NCBI RefSeq assembly: GCF_009223885.1
Contig: NZ_CP045144.1
Span: forward strand, 3,832,001-3,896,000
DNA from: Ancylobacter sp. TS-1
GTDB taxonomy: Bacteria > Pseudomonadota > Alphaproteobacteria > Rhizobiales > Xanthobacteraceae
Reading direction: 5' to 3'
DNA: 64,000 nt
Shown one piece after another: positions 10,189 through 18,233 of this stretch (position 1 is its first letter; each line of letters begins with the position of its first letter). The notes under the pieces were generated by a model. It was not told the origin of the DNA, did no database searches, and was given only the letters and a program-made list of their open reading frames with translations. The position numbers were made by a program, and so were the translations under genes.

Positions 10189-11217
10189 TCAGTCGCGCGG
10201 GCGCAGCAGATAGTGGCTGACGCCCCATTCCTCGCCGCCGCGATGCCCGAACAGGCCCGCCGTGGCGAGGTAGAACAGCCGCCAGCGCCGCCGCCACATG
10301 GCCGCGTCCGCGCCGTAGACGTCGCGCAGCACCTCGTCGATCCGGGCGCGGTTGGCGTCGAAATTGGCCAGCCAGTCCTCGGCGGTGCGCGCATAGTGCC
10401 GGCCGCTCCAGCGCCATTCCTGCTCGACGGTGAAACGGTCGGTGACGCAGCGGACGAGCCCTTCGCTCGGCATGATGCCGCCGGTGAAGAAGTGCCGGGC
10501 GATCCAGTCCTCCGCGTCGGCATGGTCGAAGCGGTAGGGCATGGCACGGTGCGTGAAGACATGCAGGAACATCCGTCCCTCCGGCGCCAGCCAGCCCCTG
10601 GCCCGCTCCAGCAGGGCGCGCCAGTTGGCCATGTGCTCGAACATCTCGACCGAGACGATACGCTCGAACGTCTCCGGCGTGTCGAAGCCGTTCATGTCGG
10701 CGGTGATCACGCGCACATTGGAGAGGCCGAGGGTCCGGGCCCGTGCCTCGATATGCAGACGCTGCGGGGCGGAGTTGGACACCGCCACGATCCGCGCCGC
10801 CGGGAAGCGTTCGGCCATGAACAGGGTGAGCGATCCCCAGCCGCAGCCGAGTTCGAGGATGCGCTGGCCATCGGCGAGGTGGGCATGGGCGAGGGTCTCC
10901 TCCAGCGCGCGGATCTCGGCCTGTTCGAGCGTCGCGGCGCCGCCGTCATAGAGGCAGCAGGAATATTTGCGGCGCGGGCCGAGGGTGAGCGCGAAGAATT
11001 CCGGCGGCAGCTCGTAATGCTGGTCGTTGGCGCGCTCGGGATGTTCGGCGATGGGCCGCGCGGCCATCTCCTCGGCGAAGCGGTGCACGGTCTCCGGCGG
11101 CAGGCTCGCCAGCACGCGGCGGGTGCGCCCGACCAGCATGTCGATGCCGAGGCGCGTCACGGGATCGGGCAGCGGCAGGCGCTCGGCGACACGGCCGGCG
11201 GCGGCGATGAGGCTCAT
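10189..11217 (-). CDS. CFA-synthase-like SAM-dependent methyltransferase
   Basis: 342-aa class I methyltransferase of the cyclopropane-fatty-acyl-phospholipid synthase family. The SAM site LELGCGWGSLT is clear, followed by VSVEMFEHM and the HFFTGGIMPSE region that corresponds to the CFA-synthase lipid-binding block. It differs clearly from the second family member at 16498: it has YELPPEFFALTLGPRRKYS where the other has the canonical FHYDLGNDFYRLWL. It may therefore methylate rather than cyclopropanate a fatty acyl double bond. It is the last gene of the rpoE-chrR operon, overlapping the preceding DUF1295 stop by 4 nt. Activity on phospholipid acyl chains is inferred from family and context. 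Confidence 0.85.
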   Translation of the reverse strand: MSLIAAAGRVAERLPLPDPVTRLGIDMLVGRTRRVLASLPPETVHRFAEEMAARPIAEHPERANDQHYELPPEFFALTLGPRRKYSCCLYDGGAATLEQAEIRALEETLAHAHLADGQRILELGCGWGSLTLFMAERFPAARIVAVSNSAPQRLHIEARARTLGLSNVRVITADMNGFDTPETFERIVSVEMFEHMANWRALLERARGWLAPEGRMFLHVFTHRAMPYRFDHADAEDWIARHFFTGGIMPSEGLVRCVTDRFTVEQEWRWSGRHYARTAEDWLANFDANRARIDEVLRDVYGADAAMWRRRWRLFYLATAGLFGHRGGEEWGVSHYLLRPRD

Positions 11218-12029
11218 GATCGTTCACTCCGCTGACGGCCCGCAGGACCGGGCCAGAAGGCGTTCACCCGCCGCTGGTAGTCGCGGAACGCCTCGCCCCG
11301 CGAGCGCAGCATGTGCGCCTCCGTCGGCGGGATGCCGGAGGCGTGGACCAGCAGCACATAGATGAGGAGAGGGGCGAGCAGCGCGACGGCGCCCCAGGGA
11401 TGGGCGCCGGTGAAGCCGAAGGCGATGGCGGGGTAGGCGAGCCAGCCGAGCCATTCGAAGAAATAATTGGGATGGCGCGTCAGCCCCCACAGGCCGATAT
11501 CGCAGACCCGGCCGCGATTGGCCGGATCGGCCCGGAACCGGGCGAGCTGGAGGTCGGCGACGGCCGCGCCGGCCACCGCCAGCAGCGCGAGCGCGATGCC
11601 CACCCCGTCGCCCCAGCGCCAGTGCGGCGTCGGATTGTGGGCCGCCGCCATCACCGCGACAACGAGGACCAGCGCCGCGAGGGCCTGGACCTGCAAGAAG
11701 AGAAACAGGCGCCGCGACGCCGAGGCGCCCCACTCCCGGCGCAGCTGCGCGTAGCGCGGATCGTCATGCCCCTTCAGCGTCCGCCGCAGGATGTGGCTGC
11801 CGAGCCGCAGCGACCAGAGCCCGACCAGCGCCGCCACCAGTATCTGCCGGGGCATCCAGCATCCCGCGACCGGCAGGAACGCGCCGGCGACCGCGGCAAG
11901 TCCGGTGGCAAAGGACCAGACGGTATCGACCCAGCCATGATTGCCGCTGCGCTCGGCGAGCGCCCAGGCGAAGGCCATGGTGAGCGAAAGACAGGCGGCG
12001 GCAAGCGCTATGGCCGCCCACAGGCTCAC
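11214..12029 (-). CDS. DUF1295 family membrane protein (steroid 5-alpha-reductase/ICMT-like)
   Basis: 271-aa polytopic membrane protein. The C-terminal block GLTRHPNYFFEWLGW, followed by the PTEAHMLRSRGEAFRDYQ motif, is the signature of DUF1295. That family shares its fold with 3-oxo-5-alpha-steroid 4-dehydrogenases and isoprenylcysteine methyltransferases. About seven hydrophobic segments are present. The bacterial substrate is unknown; a lipid or isoprenoid is likely given the flanking CFA-type methyltransferase. It overlaps both neighbours by 4 nt (ATGA), so it is translationally coupled within the rpoE-chrR operon. Confidence 0.85.
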   Translation of the reverse strand: MSLWAAIALAAACLSLTMAFAWALAERSGNHGWVDTVWSFATGLAAVAGAFLPVAGCWMPRQILVAALVGLWSLRLGSHILRRTLKGHDDPRYAQLRREWGASASRRLFLFLQVQALAALVLVVAVMAAAHNPTPHWRWGDGVGIALALLAVAGAAVADLQLARFRADPANRGRVCDIGLWGLTRHPNYFFEWLGWLAYPAIAFGFTGAHPWGAVALLAPLLIYVLLVHASGIPPTEAHMLRSRGEAFRDYQRRVNAFWPGPAGRQRSERS

Positions 12030-12904
12030 GCGGCCCTCTCCCCGGCGGTGACGCGGTGCACGAAGGCAGCAACGTCGTCCAGCGCGGGCGCGATGAAGCG
12101 CAGCGGCCGGGCGAAGGCGCCGAGCACGGTGCGATGATCGGCGCGCTCATAGATGCGTGTCGTCACCTCTCCGCCTTGGGCACGGATGCGGGCGGCCATG
12201 CGCCCGGTGTTGCCGGGATCGACCGCCGTGTCGCGCGCCCCCGTCGCGAGGAAGGCCGGCGGCTCGCGGCCGGTCACGAAGTTGATCGGCTGGCTCAGGG
12301 CCTGCTGCGCTTCCGTGCCGAAGATGTCCTTCAGCGTCGGGCTGCGAAGCGGCAGGAAATCGTAGGGCCCGGCCAGCCCCGCCACGCCGGCGATGTCGCG
12401 TCGCGCGTCGATCCGCTCGCCGGCCAGCCATTTCGGATCGAAGGCCAGCATGGCGGCGATGTGGGCGCCGGCCGAATGGCCGGCGAGCACGAGGCGCGTG
12501 GGGTCTCCGCCGAACCGGGCGGCGTGCTCGCGCGCCCAGCGCACGGCGCGGGCGGCGTCCCGCAGGAAGTCGGGAAAGCGCACCTGCGGATAGACGCGGT
12601 AATCGGGAATGAGGGCGACGATCCCCCGGCTCGCCAGCGCGGCGCCGACGAAGCGGTAATCGGCCCGCTCGCCTTCTTCCCAGCCGCCGCCATAGAAGAA
12701 CACCACCACGGGACGCCCGCCCCCGCTCCCGCGCGGCGCGTAGACGTCGACGCCGTGGCGCGGGCCGTCGGCATAGGCGAGATCGGTCGTCACCACCACG
12801 CCTTCGAGCCGGGACAGCGTGTTCAGTGCCGCGACCGGCGCGACCCAGGCGGTCGCCGTGCCGCCGGCGAGCAAAGTGAGCGCGACGAAGGCAAACTCTC
12901 GCAT
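12026..12904 (-). CDS. Alpha/beta hydrolase (BD-FAE/esterase-like)
   Basis: 292-aa serine hydrolase. Seen: the oxyanion-hole block VVVFFYGGGWEEG (HGGG-like), the nucleophile elbow AGHSAGAH and a late ADH segment (YERADHRTVLG) that supplies the histidine. The first about 25 residues are hydrophobic and could be a signal peptide or membrane anchor, suggesting an envelope esterase. The family includes carboxylesterases and kynurenine formamidase-like enzymes, so the substrate is not predictable. It lies between chrR (7 nt away) and the DUF1295 gene (4-nt overlap), so it should be co-expressed with the stress sigma factor. Confidence 0.85.
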   Translation of the reverse strand: MREFAFVALTLLAGGTATAWVAPVAALNTLSRLEGVVVTTDLAYADGPRHGVDVYAPRGSGGGRPVVVFFYGGGWEEGERADYRFVGAALASRGIVALIPDYRVYPQVRFPDFLRDAARAVRWAREHAARFGGDPTRLVLAGHSAGAHIAAMLAFDPKWLAGERIDARRDIAGVAGLAGPYDFLPLRSPTLKDIFGTEAQQALSQPINFVTGREPPAFLATGARDTAVDPGNTGRMAARIRAQGGEVTTRIYERADHRTVLGAFARPLRFIAPALDDVAAFVHRVTAGERAA

Positions 12905-12911
12905 GCCGGCC

Positions 12912-13580
12912 TCAGAGCCTGACGAAGGGCTGTATCAGGCGGCCGAGCAGGCCGGTGAGCCGCATGCCGCCCTCCAGTGCGGCGAGGCAGATGCATTCGC
13001 CTTCCGGGTCGACGATCGGCTGATGCTCAATCTCATGGCCCATCTCGCTGAGGTCGCCGGGCCTGTAGCGCCCGAAGCCGTCGGAGAAGGAGCCGGCCAG
13101 CACCTGCGTGAACTCGGTGCCGAAATGGCCGTGCTCGGGCAGTTTGCGCCCCGGCCCGACGCGCAGCAGCGTCAGCCGCGCCTCCGGGTCCTCGGGCAGC
13201 CGGAGGGCGCTCGCCCGCACGCCGAGCCCGATCCATCGCCACGGGCCCATCTCGCAATCGCGCAGCGGCTCCGGGATCGGTATGCCGCCCGGCAGCAGGG
13301 CCGGGGAGCGGCCGGGACGGGCGGGCGTCTGCGCCGCGCGGGACATGCCGTCCTCGGCCTCGATGATGCGCAGGGCCGCCGCGAAGGAATCGGGCGCCAT
13401 CGGCTCGGGGGAGGTCTGCTCCAGCAGCGCGCCGCCGACGGCCTCGAAGGCGGCCAGGCGGGTGCGGCAGGTGGTGCAGCCGGCGAGGTGCACGGCGACC
13501 ACGCGCGCGGGCGCCGCCGGCAGGTGGCCGGCCGCGTAGCGCATCAGCGTTTCATCGGTCGCGTGATGATGTACGGTCAT
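12912..13580 (-). CDS. chrR: ChrR-type zinc anti-sigma factor with cupin domain
   Basis: 222-aa anti-sigma factor. The N-terminal zinc-binding anti-sigma domain has His6, His31, Cys35 and Cys38 (HLAGCTTC). As I recall them, these are the four zinc ligands, with the same numbering, of Rhodobacter sphaeroides ChrR. The C-terminal half is a cupin with LPEHGHFGTEF, which supplies the His-x-His-x3-Glu metal site, and a later histidine in EMGHEIEHQ. In the described system ChrR sequesters the ECF sigma RpoE until singlet oxygen triggers release. The start overlaps the rpoE stop by 4 nt, typical of sigma/anti-sigma pairs. Confidence 0.92.
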   Translation of the reverse strand: MTVHHHATDETLMRYAAGHLPAAPARVVAVHLAGCTTCRTRLAAFEAVGGALLEQTSPEPMAPDSFAAALRIIEAEDGMSRAAQTPARPGRSPALLPGGIPIPEPLRDCEMGPWRWIGLGVRASALRLPEDPEARLTLLRVGPGRKLPEHGHFGTEFTQVLAGSFSDGFGRYRPGDLSEMGHEIEHQPIVDPEGECICLAALEGGMRLTGLLGRLIQPFVRL

Positions 13581-14227
13581 GATTGAGCATCCAGCAGTGC
13601 GCGCAGTCGCCCGAGGGCGAGGCGCACGCGCGATTTGACGGTGCCCAGCGGCAGGCCGAGCTCACGTGCGATTTCCGAATGCGGTTTGTCACTGAAGAAG
13701 GACAGGCGCACCACGGCAGCCTGTTCCTCGGACAGCGACTTCAGCGCGGCGCGCACGCGGGTTTCGCGTTCGGCGGTCAGCAGCAGCGTCTCGCCGGACG
13801 GGGCTGCTTCTTCCTCCGGCGGGATCTCGTTCTCGGCGGCATTGGCGACCCGCAGGCGCCGCAGATGGTCGATCCGCTGGTTGCGGGCAATGGTGAAGAT
13901 CCAGGTCGACGCGCCGGCCCGCGCGGGATCGAAATAGGAGGCCTTGCGCCAGACGCTGAGCATCGTCTCCTGCGCGATCTCCTCGGCCGCCGCGGGCGGC
14001 AGGCCGGCCTTGCGCAGAAACCCGTTCAGGCGCGGCGCGAAATAGCTGTAGAGCCGTGCATAGGCCTGCCGGTCGCGATCCGTGGCGACCTTGCGGATCA
14101 GCCCCGCGAGTTCGTCCCCGTCCGGCACCGGCTTTTCCTCCATGAGATGCGTCACGACGGTCCCCCGCCGGGCCTGCCGGAGGCCGGAAGACGTCTCGGA
14201 TCGGGAATGGTCGAGCAGCGCATTCAT
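13577..14227 (-). CDS. rpoE: ECF sigma factor RpoE (ECF11/singlet-oxygen type)
   Basis: RNA polymerase sigma factor with only regions 2 and 4. Region 2 runs through YFAPRLNGFLRKAG, EEIAQETMLSVWRKA and ARNQRIDHLRR; region 4 through LSEEQAAVVRLSF and GLPLGTVKSRVRLALGRLR. Next to a ChrR anti-sigma factor, this makes it the group-11 RpoE that drives the singlet-oxygen response in R. sphaeroides. The start is unsettled: ATG 14227 (AAGGG just upstream) gives 216 aa, ATG 14263 gives 228, and GTG 14155 or ATG 14143 would give about the usual 180-190 aa. It heads a five-gene operon ending with the methyltransferase at 10189. Confidence 0.9.
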   Translation of the reverse strand: MNALLDHSRSETSSGLRQARRGTVVTHLMEEKPVPDGDELAGLIRKVATDRDRQAYARLYSYFAPRLNGFLRKAGLPPAAAEEIAQETMLSVWRKASYFDPARAGASTWIFTIARNQRIDHLRRLRVANAAENEIPPEEEAAPSGETLLLTAERETRVRAALKSLSEEQAAVVRLSFFSDKPHSEIARELGLPLGTVKSRVRLALGRLRALLDAQS

Positions 14228-14275
14228 GAACCCTTCTACGCGCGGTCCCCGGCGCCGGATCATTCATGGTTGAGG

Positions 14276-14305
14276 TGATCCGGCGAACGGGGCGCCGCGT
14301 ACAGC
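14276..14305 (+). promoter_or_regulatory. Candidate ECF11 (RpoE) promoter for the FAD-oxidase operon
   Basis: TGATCC at 14276-14281 matches the -35 core recognised by RpoE-ChrR-type sigmas. TACAGC at 14300-14305 lies 18 nt downstream as a possible -10. A second TGATC element in the opposite orientation (TGATCG, minus strand, 14334-14339) could serve the rpoE operon, though its -10 is not obvious. This is inference from motif and context. Confidence 0.45.
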
Positions 14306-14353
14306 CTAGACCAAGGTGGGGCGTTCGCTCCACCGATCAGGAAACCGCGCGGC

Positions 14354-15703
14354 ATGAACATTCGTCAGGACTTCGCGCCCGGCTCCGGAGGACGGATCGC
14401 CGTCGTCGGCGCCGGCATTTCCGGCCTCTCGGCCGCGTGGCTGCTCTCCCAGCGCCACGACGTCACCCTGTTCGAATCCGATAGCCGGCTCGGCGGGCAT
14501 TCGAACACGGTGGAGGTCGCCGGTCTTGCCGTCGATACCGGCTTCATCGTCTACAACGAGAAGACCTACCCCAACCTCACCGCGCTGTTCGCCCATATCG
14601 GGGTCGAGACGCGCGCGACCGAGATGTCCTTCGCGGTGTCGCTCGACGGCGGGCGGCTGGAATATTCCGGCTCGGGCCTGCGCGGCCTGTACGCGCAGCC
14701 GGGAAATCTCCTCTCGCCGCGCTTCGGCTCGATGCTGAAGGACCTGCTGCGCTTCTACCGCAACGCCCCGCGCGACCTCACTTCGCTCGGGCTGGACAGT
14801 CTCGATAGCTATCTCGACGCCAATCGCTACGGCGCGGCCTTCCGCGACGATCATCTCTACCCGATGGCGGCGGCGATCTGGTCGACACCGGCCGCCGAGG
14901 TCGGGCGCTATCCGGCGGCGGCCTTCGTGCGCTTCTGCGACAATCACGGGCTGCTCCAGCTTGCCGACCGCCCGGCCTGGCGCACGGTGGACGGCGGCAG
15001 CCGCCGCTATGTCGAGCGCCTGCGCCGCCGTTTTCAGGGCCGCATCGAATCCGGCTGCCCCGTGCGCGCAATCCGGCGGCACGCGGACGGCGTGACGGTG
15101 CACACGGGCGACGGCACGGAGTGGCCTTTCGATCACGTGGTGGTGGCGACCCATGCCGATCAGGCGCTGGCTCTGGTCGAGCGGCCGAGCCGGGCGGAGC
15201 AGGAACTGCTCGGCGCCTTCCGCTACAGCCGCAACGAGGCGGTGCTGCATTCCGACCCGGGCCTGATGCCGCGCCGCCGCGCGGCGTGGGCGGCGTGGAA
15301 CTACCTCGCCGACCGGCGCGGCGATCCCCGGCTCTGCGTGACCTACTGGATGAACCGGCTTCAGCACCTGCCCGAGTCGCATCCCCTCTTCGTCACGCTC
15401 AACCCGATCGAGCCGCCCTCAAGCGACAGCGTCGCCTACCGCACGAGCTACGAGCATCCCCTGTTCGACACGGACGCCATGGCGGCGCAGGAACGGCTAT
15501 GGTCGCTGCAGGGGGATGGCGGCCTCTGGTATTGCGGCGCCTATTTCGGGGCCGGCTTCCACGAGGACGGCCTGCAGGCCGGCCTTGCCGTGGCGGAGGC
15601 TCTGGGCGGCGTGCGTCGCCCGTGGCGGGTGGCCGATGAATCGGGCCGCATCGCGCTGCCTCCGGGCGGGGCCGCGCCGCATCTGTGGGAGCGTGTGTCA
15701 TGA
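14354..15703 (+). CDS. FAD-dependent amine-oxidase-fold oxidoreductase
   Basis: 449-aa flavoprotein. An N-terminal Rossmann motif VVGAGISGL (GAGISG at residues 19-24) is followed by FESDSRLGGHSNT and VDTGFIVYNEKTYPN. This marks the NAD/FAD-binding amine oxidase/desaturase family repeatedly encoded beside DUF1365 and cyclopropane fatty acid synthase genes. No signal peptide or membrane span is evident. It probably acts on unsaturated or methylated fatty acyl chains of phospholipids as a desaturase or oxidase. That role is inferred from the gene neighbourhood, not from motifs. It is first in the operon and overlaps DUF1365 by 4 nt. Confidence 0.87.
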   Translation: MNIRQDFAPGSGGRIAVVGAGISGLSAAWLLSQRHDVTLFESDSRLGGHSNTVEVAGLAVDTGFIVYNEKTYPNLTALFAHIGVETRATEMSFAVSLDGGRLEYSGSGLRGLYAQPGNLLSPRFGSMLKDLLRFYRNAPRDLTSLGLDSLDSYLDANRYGAAFRDDHLYPMAAAIWSTPAAEVGRYPAAAFVRFCDNHGLLQLADRPAWRTVDGGSRRYVERLRRRFQGRIESGCPVRAIRRHADGVTVHTGDGTEWPFDHVVVATHADQALALVERPSRAEQELLGAFRYSRNEAVLHSDPGLMPRRRAAWAAWNYLADRRGDPRLCVTYWMNRLQHLPESHPLFVTLNPIEPPSSDSVAYRTSYEHPLFDTDAMAAQERLWSLQGDGGLWYCGAYFGAGFHEDGLQAGLAVAEALGGVRRPWRVADESGRIALPPGGAAPHLWERVS

Positions 15704-16485
15704 GCACGATGCATTCCGCGCTCTACGCCGGCTCCGTTCTCCATGTGCGCCTGAAGCCGCGCGTGCATCGGCTGGCCTACCGCATCTTCTCACTGCTGCT
15801 CGATCTCGACGAATTGGGCGCGCTCGACCGGCGCCTGCGCCTCTTCTCGCTCAACCGTTTCAACCTGTTCAGCTTCTTTGAGCGCGACCATGGCGCCGGC
15901 ACCGATGTGCCCCTGAAGCAGCAGGTGCAGGACCTGCTGGACGCGGCCGGGCTGGAGCCGGATGGCGGGGCGGTGCGGCTGCTGACCATGCCGCGCCTGC
16001 TCGGCTACGCCTTCAACCCGCTGAGCGTCTATTTCTGCCACCGGCGGGACGGGTCGCTGCGGGCGATCCTGTACGAGGTGAACAACACCTTCGGGCAGCG
16101 CCATTCCTATCTGATCCCGGTCGGGCGCGATGCGGCCGCCCCGCTGCGCCAGAGCGCGGAGAAGCACTTCTACGTCTCGCCCTTCATGGACATGGACCTG
16201 ACCTATGCCTTCCGGGTGGATCCTCCCGGCGAGACGCTGCGCATCGGCATCCTCGCCAGCGATAGCGAGGGGCCGGTGCTGAGCGCGGTGCATGCCGCGC
16301 GGCGGCGGCCGCTGACCGACGGGCAGCTCGGCCGCGCGCTCGTGGCCTACCCCATGCTCACGCTGAAGGTCGTCGCCGGCATCCATTGGGAGGCGCTGCG
16401 GATCTGGGCCAAGGGAATCGGCCTGCGCCCGCGCCCGCCCTCGCCGGACCGGCCCGTCACCGTCTCGCCCACGACGCGTTCCTGA
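15700..16485 (+). CDS. DUF1365 family protein
   Basis: 261-aa protein with the DUF1365 hallmarks HSALYAGSVLHVRLKPRVH at the N-terminus and PRLLGYAFNPLSVYFCHR in the middle, then EVNNTFGQRHSYLIP. The ATG overlaps the preceding stop as ATGA, so the longer in-frame start at 15685 is unlikely. Function is not established. The gene is almost always between the FAD oxidase and a CFA synthase, and genes of this kind belong to the RpoE regulon in R. sphaeroides. A role in acyl-chain modification or in sensing singlet-oxygen damage is therefore plausible. Confidence 0.87.
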   Translation: MSTMHSALYAGSVLHVRLKPRVHRLAYRIFSLLLDLDELGALDRRLRLFSLNRFNLFSFFERDHGAGTDVPLKQQVQDLLDAAGLEPDGGAVRLLTMPRLLGYAFNPLSVYFCHRRDGSLRAILYEVNNTFGQRHSYLIPVGRDAAAPLRQSAEKHFYVSPFMDMDLTYAFRVDPPGETLRIGILASDSEGPVLSAVHAARRRPLTDGQLGRALVAYPMLTLKVVAGIHWEALRIWAKGIGLRPRPPSPDRPVTVSPTTRS

Positions 16486-16497
16486 GGACAGATTCCG

Positions 16498-17730
16498 ATG
16501 CGTATCGACGCCGACCGTCTCACCGATCTCCCGCGCGACACGGAGGCAAGCGCCCCGCGTCTCCTGCTGCGCGAGGCGGTTCTCTCCCGGCTGCTCGGCC
16601 AGTTGTCCATCGGCCATATCACCGTGGTGACGCCGGAGGGGCGCCGCCTGTCGGGCCGGGGGGCAAGGCCGGGGCCGGACGCGACGCTGGTGCTGCATCG
16701 CTGGCGGGCGCTGCGCCGCCTGCTCATCGGCGGCGACGTCGCCTTCTCGGATGCCTACATCGCCGGCGACTGGTCGAGCCCCGATTTGCCGGCGCTGATC
16801 GAGTTCGCTGCGCACAACCTGCCCGACCTGTCGGCGCGCTTCGCCGCCCTGCCGCCGGTGCGGGCGTGGAACCGGCTCCGGCATGCGCTGCGCCGCAACT
16901 CCCGGGCCGGCAGCCGGCGCAACATCGCGTTCCACTACGATCTCGGCAATGATTTCTACCGGCTCTGGCTGGACGAGGGGATGAACTATTCCTCCGCCAT
17001 CGCCATCGCGCCGGGCCAGAGCCTGGAGGACGCGCAGGCGGCCCGGCTGGCCCGCATCGCCGACATGCTCGAGGTCGAGCCCGGCCAGAATGTGCTGGAG
17101 ATCGGCTGCGGCTGGGGGGCGCTGGCCGGCGCCCTGGCGCGGCGCGGGGCCGAAGTGACCGGCATCACCCTGTCGCGCGAGCAGCTCGCCTATGGCCGGC
17201 AGGCGCTCGCGGCGGAGCCGGAACTGGCGGCGCGCGCGCAACTGCACCTTCAGGACTACCGCGACGTGAGCGGCCGGTACGACCGCATCGTCTCCATCGA
17301 GATGCTGGAGGCCGTCGGCGAGGCGTTCTGGCCGGTCTATTTCGCCAAGCTGCGCGCCTGCCTCGAGCGCGGCGGGGTGGCGGTGCTTCAGGTCATCACC
17401 ATCGCCGAGGACCGTTTCGAGGACTACCGGCGCAACACCGATTTCATCCAGCGCCACATCTTCCCGGGCGGCATGCTGCCCACCCGCACGCACATCGCCG
17501 AGCAGGCCGGCGCCGCCGGTCTCGAACTTGTGGCGAGCGAGACCTTCGGGCACGGCTACGCGCAGACGCTGGCGGCATGGCGCGAGCGTTACAACGACGC
17601 CCGCGCGCGCATCGAGCCGCTCGGCTTCGGCCCGGATTTCCACCGCCTGTGGGAATACTATCTCAGCTATTGCGAGGGCGGGTTCCGGGCCGGCGCCATC
17701 GACGTCGGCCTCTACAAGCTGCGCGGTTAG
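16498..17730 (+). CDS. cfa: Cyclopropane-fatty-acyl-phospholipid synthase
   Basis: 410-aa SAM-dependent enzyme that adds a methylene bridge to cis double bonds of phospholipid acyl chains at the inner membrane. The canonical blocks are all present: AFHYDLGNDFYRLWLD, SAM site VLEIGCGWGALAGALA, VSIEMLEAVGE and FIQRHIFPGGMLP. Length is close to the family norm. It follows DUF1365 by 12 nt and ends the FAD oxidase-DUF1365-cfa operon. With the more divergent methyltransferase at 10189, the locus encodes two CFA-family enzymes probably under the same stress sigma factor. Confidence 0.93.
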   Translation: MRIDADRLTDLPRDTEASAPRLLLREAVLSRLLGQLSIGHITVVTPEGRRLSGRGARPGPDATLVLHRWRALRRLLIGGDVAFSDAYIAGDWSSPDLPALIEFAAHNLPDLSARFAALPPVRAWNRLRHALRRNSRAGSRRNIAFHYDLGNDFYRLWLDEGMNYSSAIAIAPGQSLEDAQAARLARIADMLEVEPGQNVLEIGCGWGALAGALARRGAEVTGITLSREQLAYGRQALAAEPELAARAQLHLQDYRDVSGRYDRIVSIEMLEAVGEAFWPVYFAKLRACLERGGVAVLQVITIAEDRFEDYRRNTDFIQRHIFPGGMLPTRTHIAEQAGAAGLELVASETFGHGYAQTLAAWRERYNDARARIEPLGFGPDFHRLWEYYLSYCEGGFRAGAIDVGLYKLRG

Positions 17731-17738
17731 GGCATCGC

Positions 17739-17767
17739 GCCCAACGGACGGTCTCCGTCCGTTGGGC
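17739..17767. terminator. Perfect hairpin between convergent cfa and DUF2147 genes
   Basis: GCCCAACGGACGG and its exact reverse complement CCGTCCGTTGGGC form a 13-bp stem with a TCT loop, 8 nt after the cfa stop. It lies between two convergent genes and can fold in either transcript. There is no T-tract. Confidence 0.6.
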
Positions 17768-17788
17768 AAACCTGCCCCGACGCGCCGA

Positions 17789-18163
17789 TCATTCGGCGCG
17801 CGACCACGTCACCGACTTGCAGAGCATGTCCGCGAGAATGCAGCCCCGGGTGTGGAGCCGCTGGCTTTCCACCCGCATCTGCATCGAATAGGTCAGGTTG
17901 CGCTGGGGATCGTAGGCGGTGCCCGCCAGCGTGGAGCCGTCCTTGGCGGCGAGGGTGAGGACCAGACGGTCGCCCACCGACTCCCCGCCGGACGTGTCGC
18001 CGATCCACAGATTGGTCGCGCAGATCTTGTCGCCGCAGGCGGCGATGCGCACCCGCGCATTGCCGTCGCCGCGCATCCAGACGCCGGCGGGATCGGGCGA
18101 GCCGGCCGACGCGGCGGCGGGGGCGAGGGCGAGAAGGGCGGCGAGCGCAAGGCGGCGGTTCAT
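17789..18163 (-). CDS. Exported DUF2147-type small protein
   Basis: 124-aa secreted protein with a clear signal peptide (MNRRLALAALLALAPAAASA, cleavage probably after ASA). The mature part starts PDPAGVWMRGDGNARVRI and has CGDKICATNLWIGD, LAGTAYDPQRNLTYS and C-terminal cysteines in GCILADMLC, as in DUF2147 proteins. Four cysteines suggest two disulfides in the periplasm. GGGAGGATGTC precedes the ATG. Function is unknown; lipocalin-like lipid binding is possible and would fit the lipid-modification context. It may be co-regulated with the neighbouring stress genes. Confidence 0.82.
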   Translation of the reverse strand: MNRRLALAALLALAPAAASAGSPDPAGVWMRGDGNARVRIAACGDKICATNLWIGDTSGGESVGDRLVLTLAAKDGSTLAGTAYDPQRNLTYSMQMRVESQRLHTRGCILADMLCKSVTWSRAE

Positions 18164-18233
18164 GACATCCTCCCGGGCGGAAGTGGCGCGATGAGCGTCC
18201 TACGCATCCCGGGATCGGTCGGATCGCTCCGCC

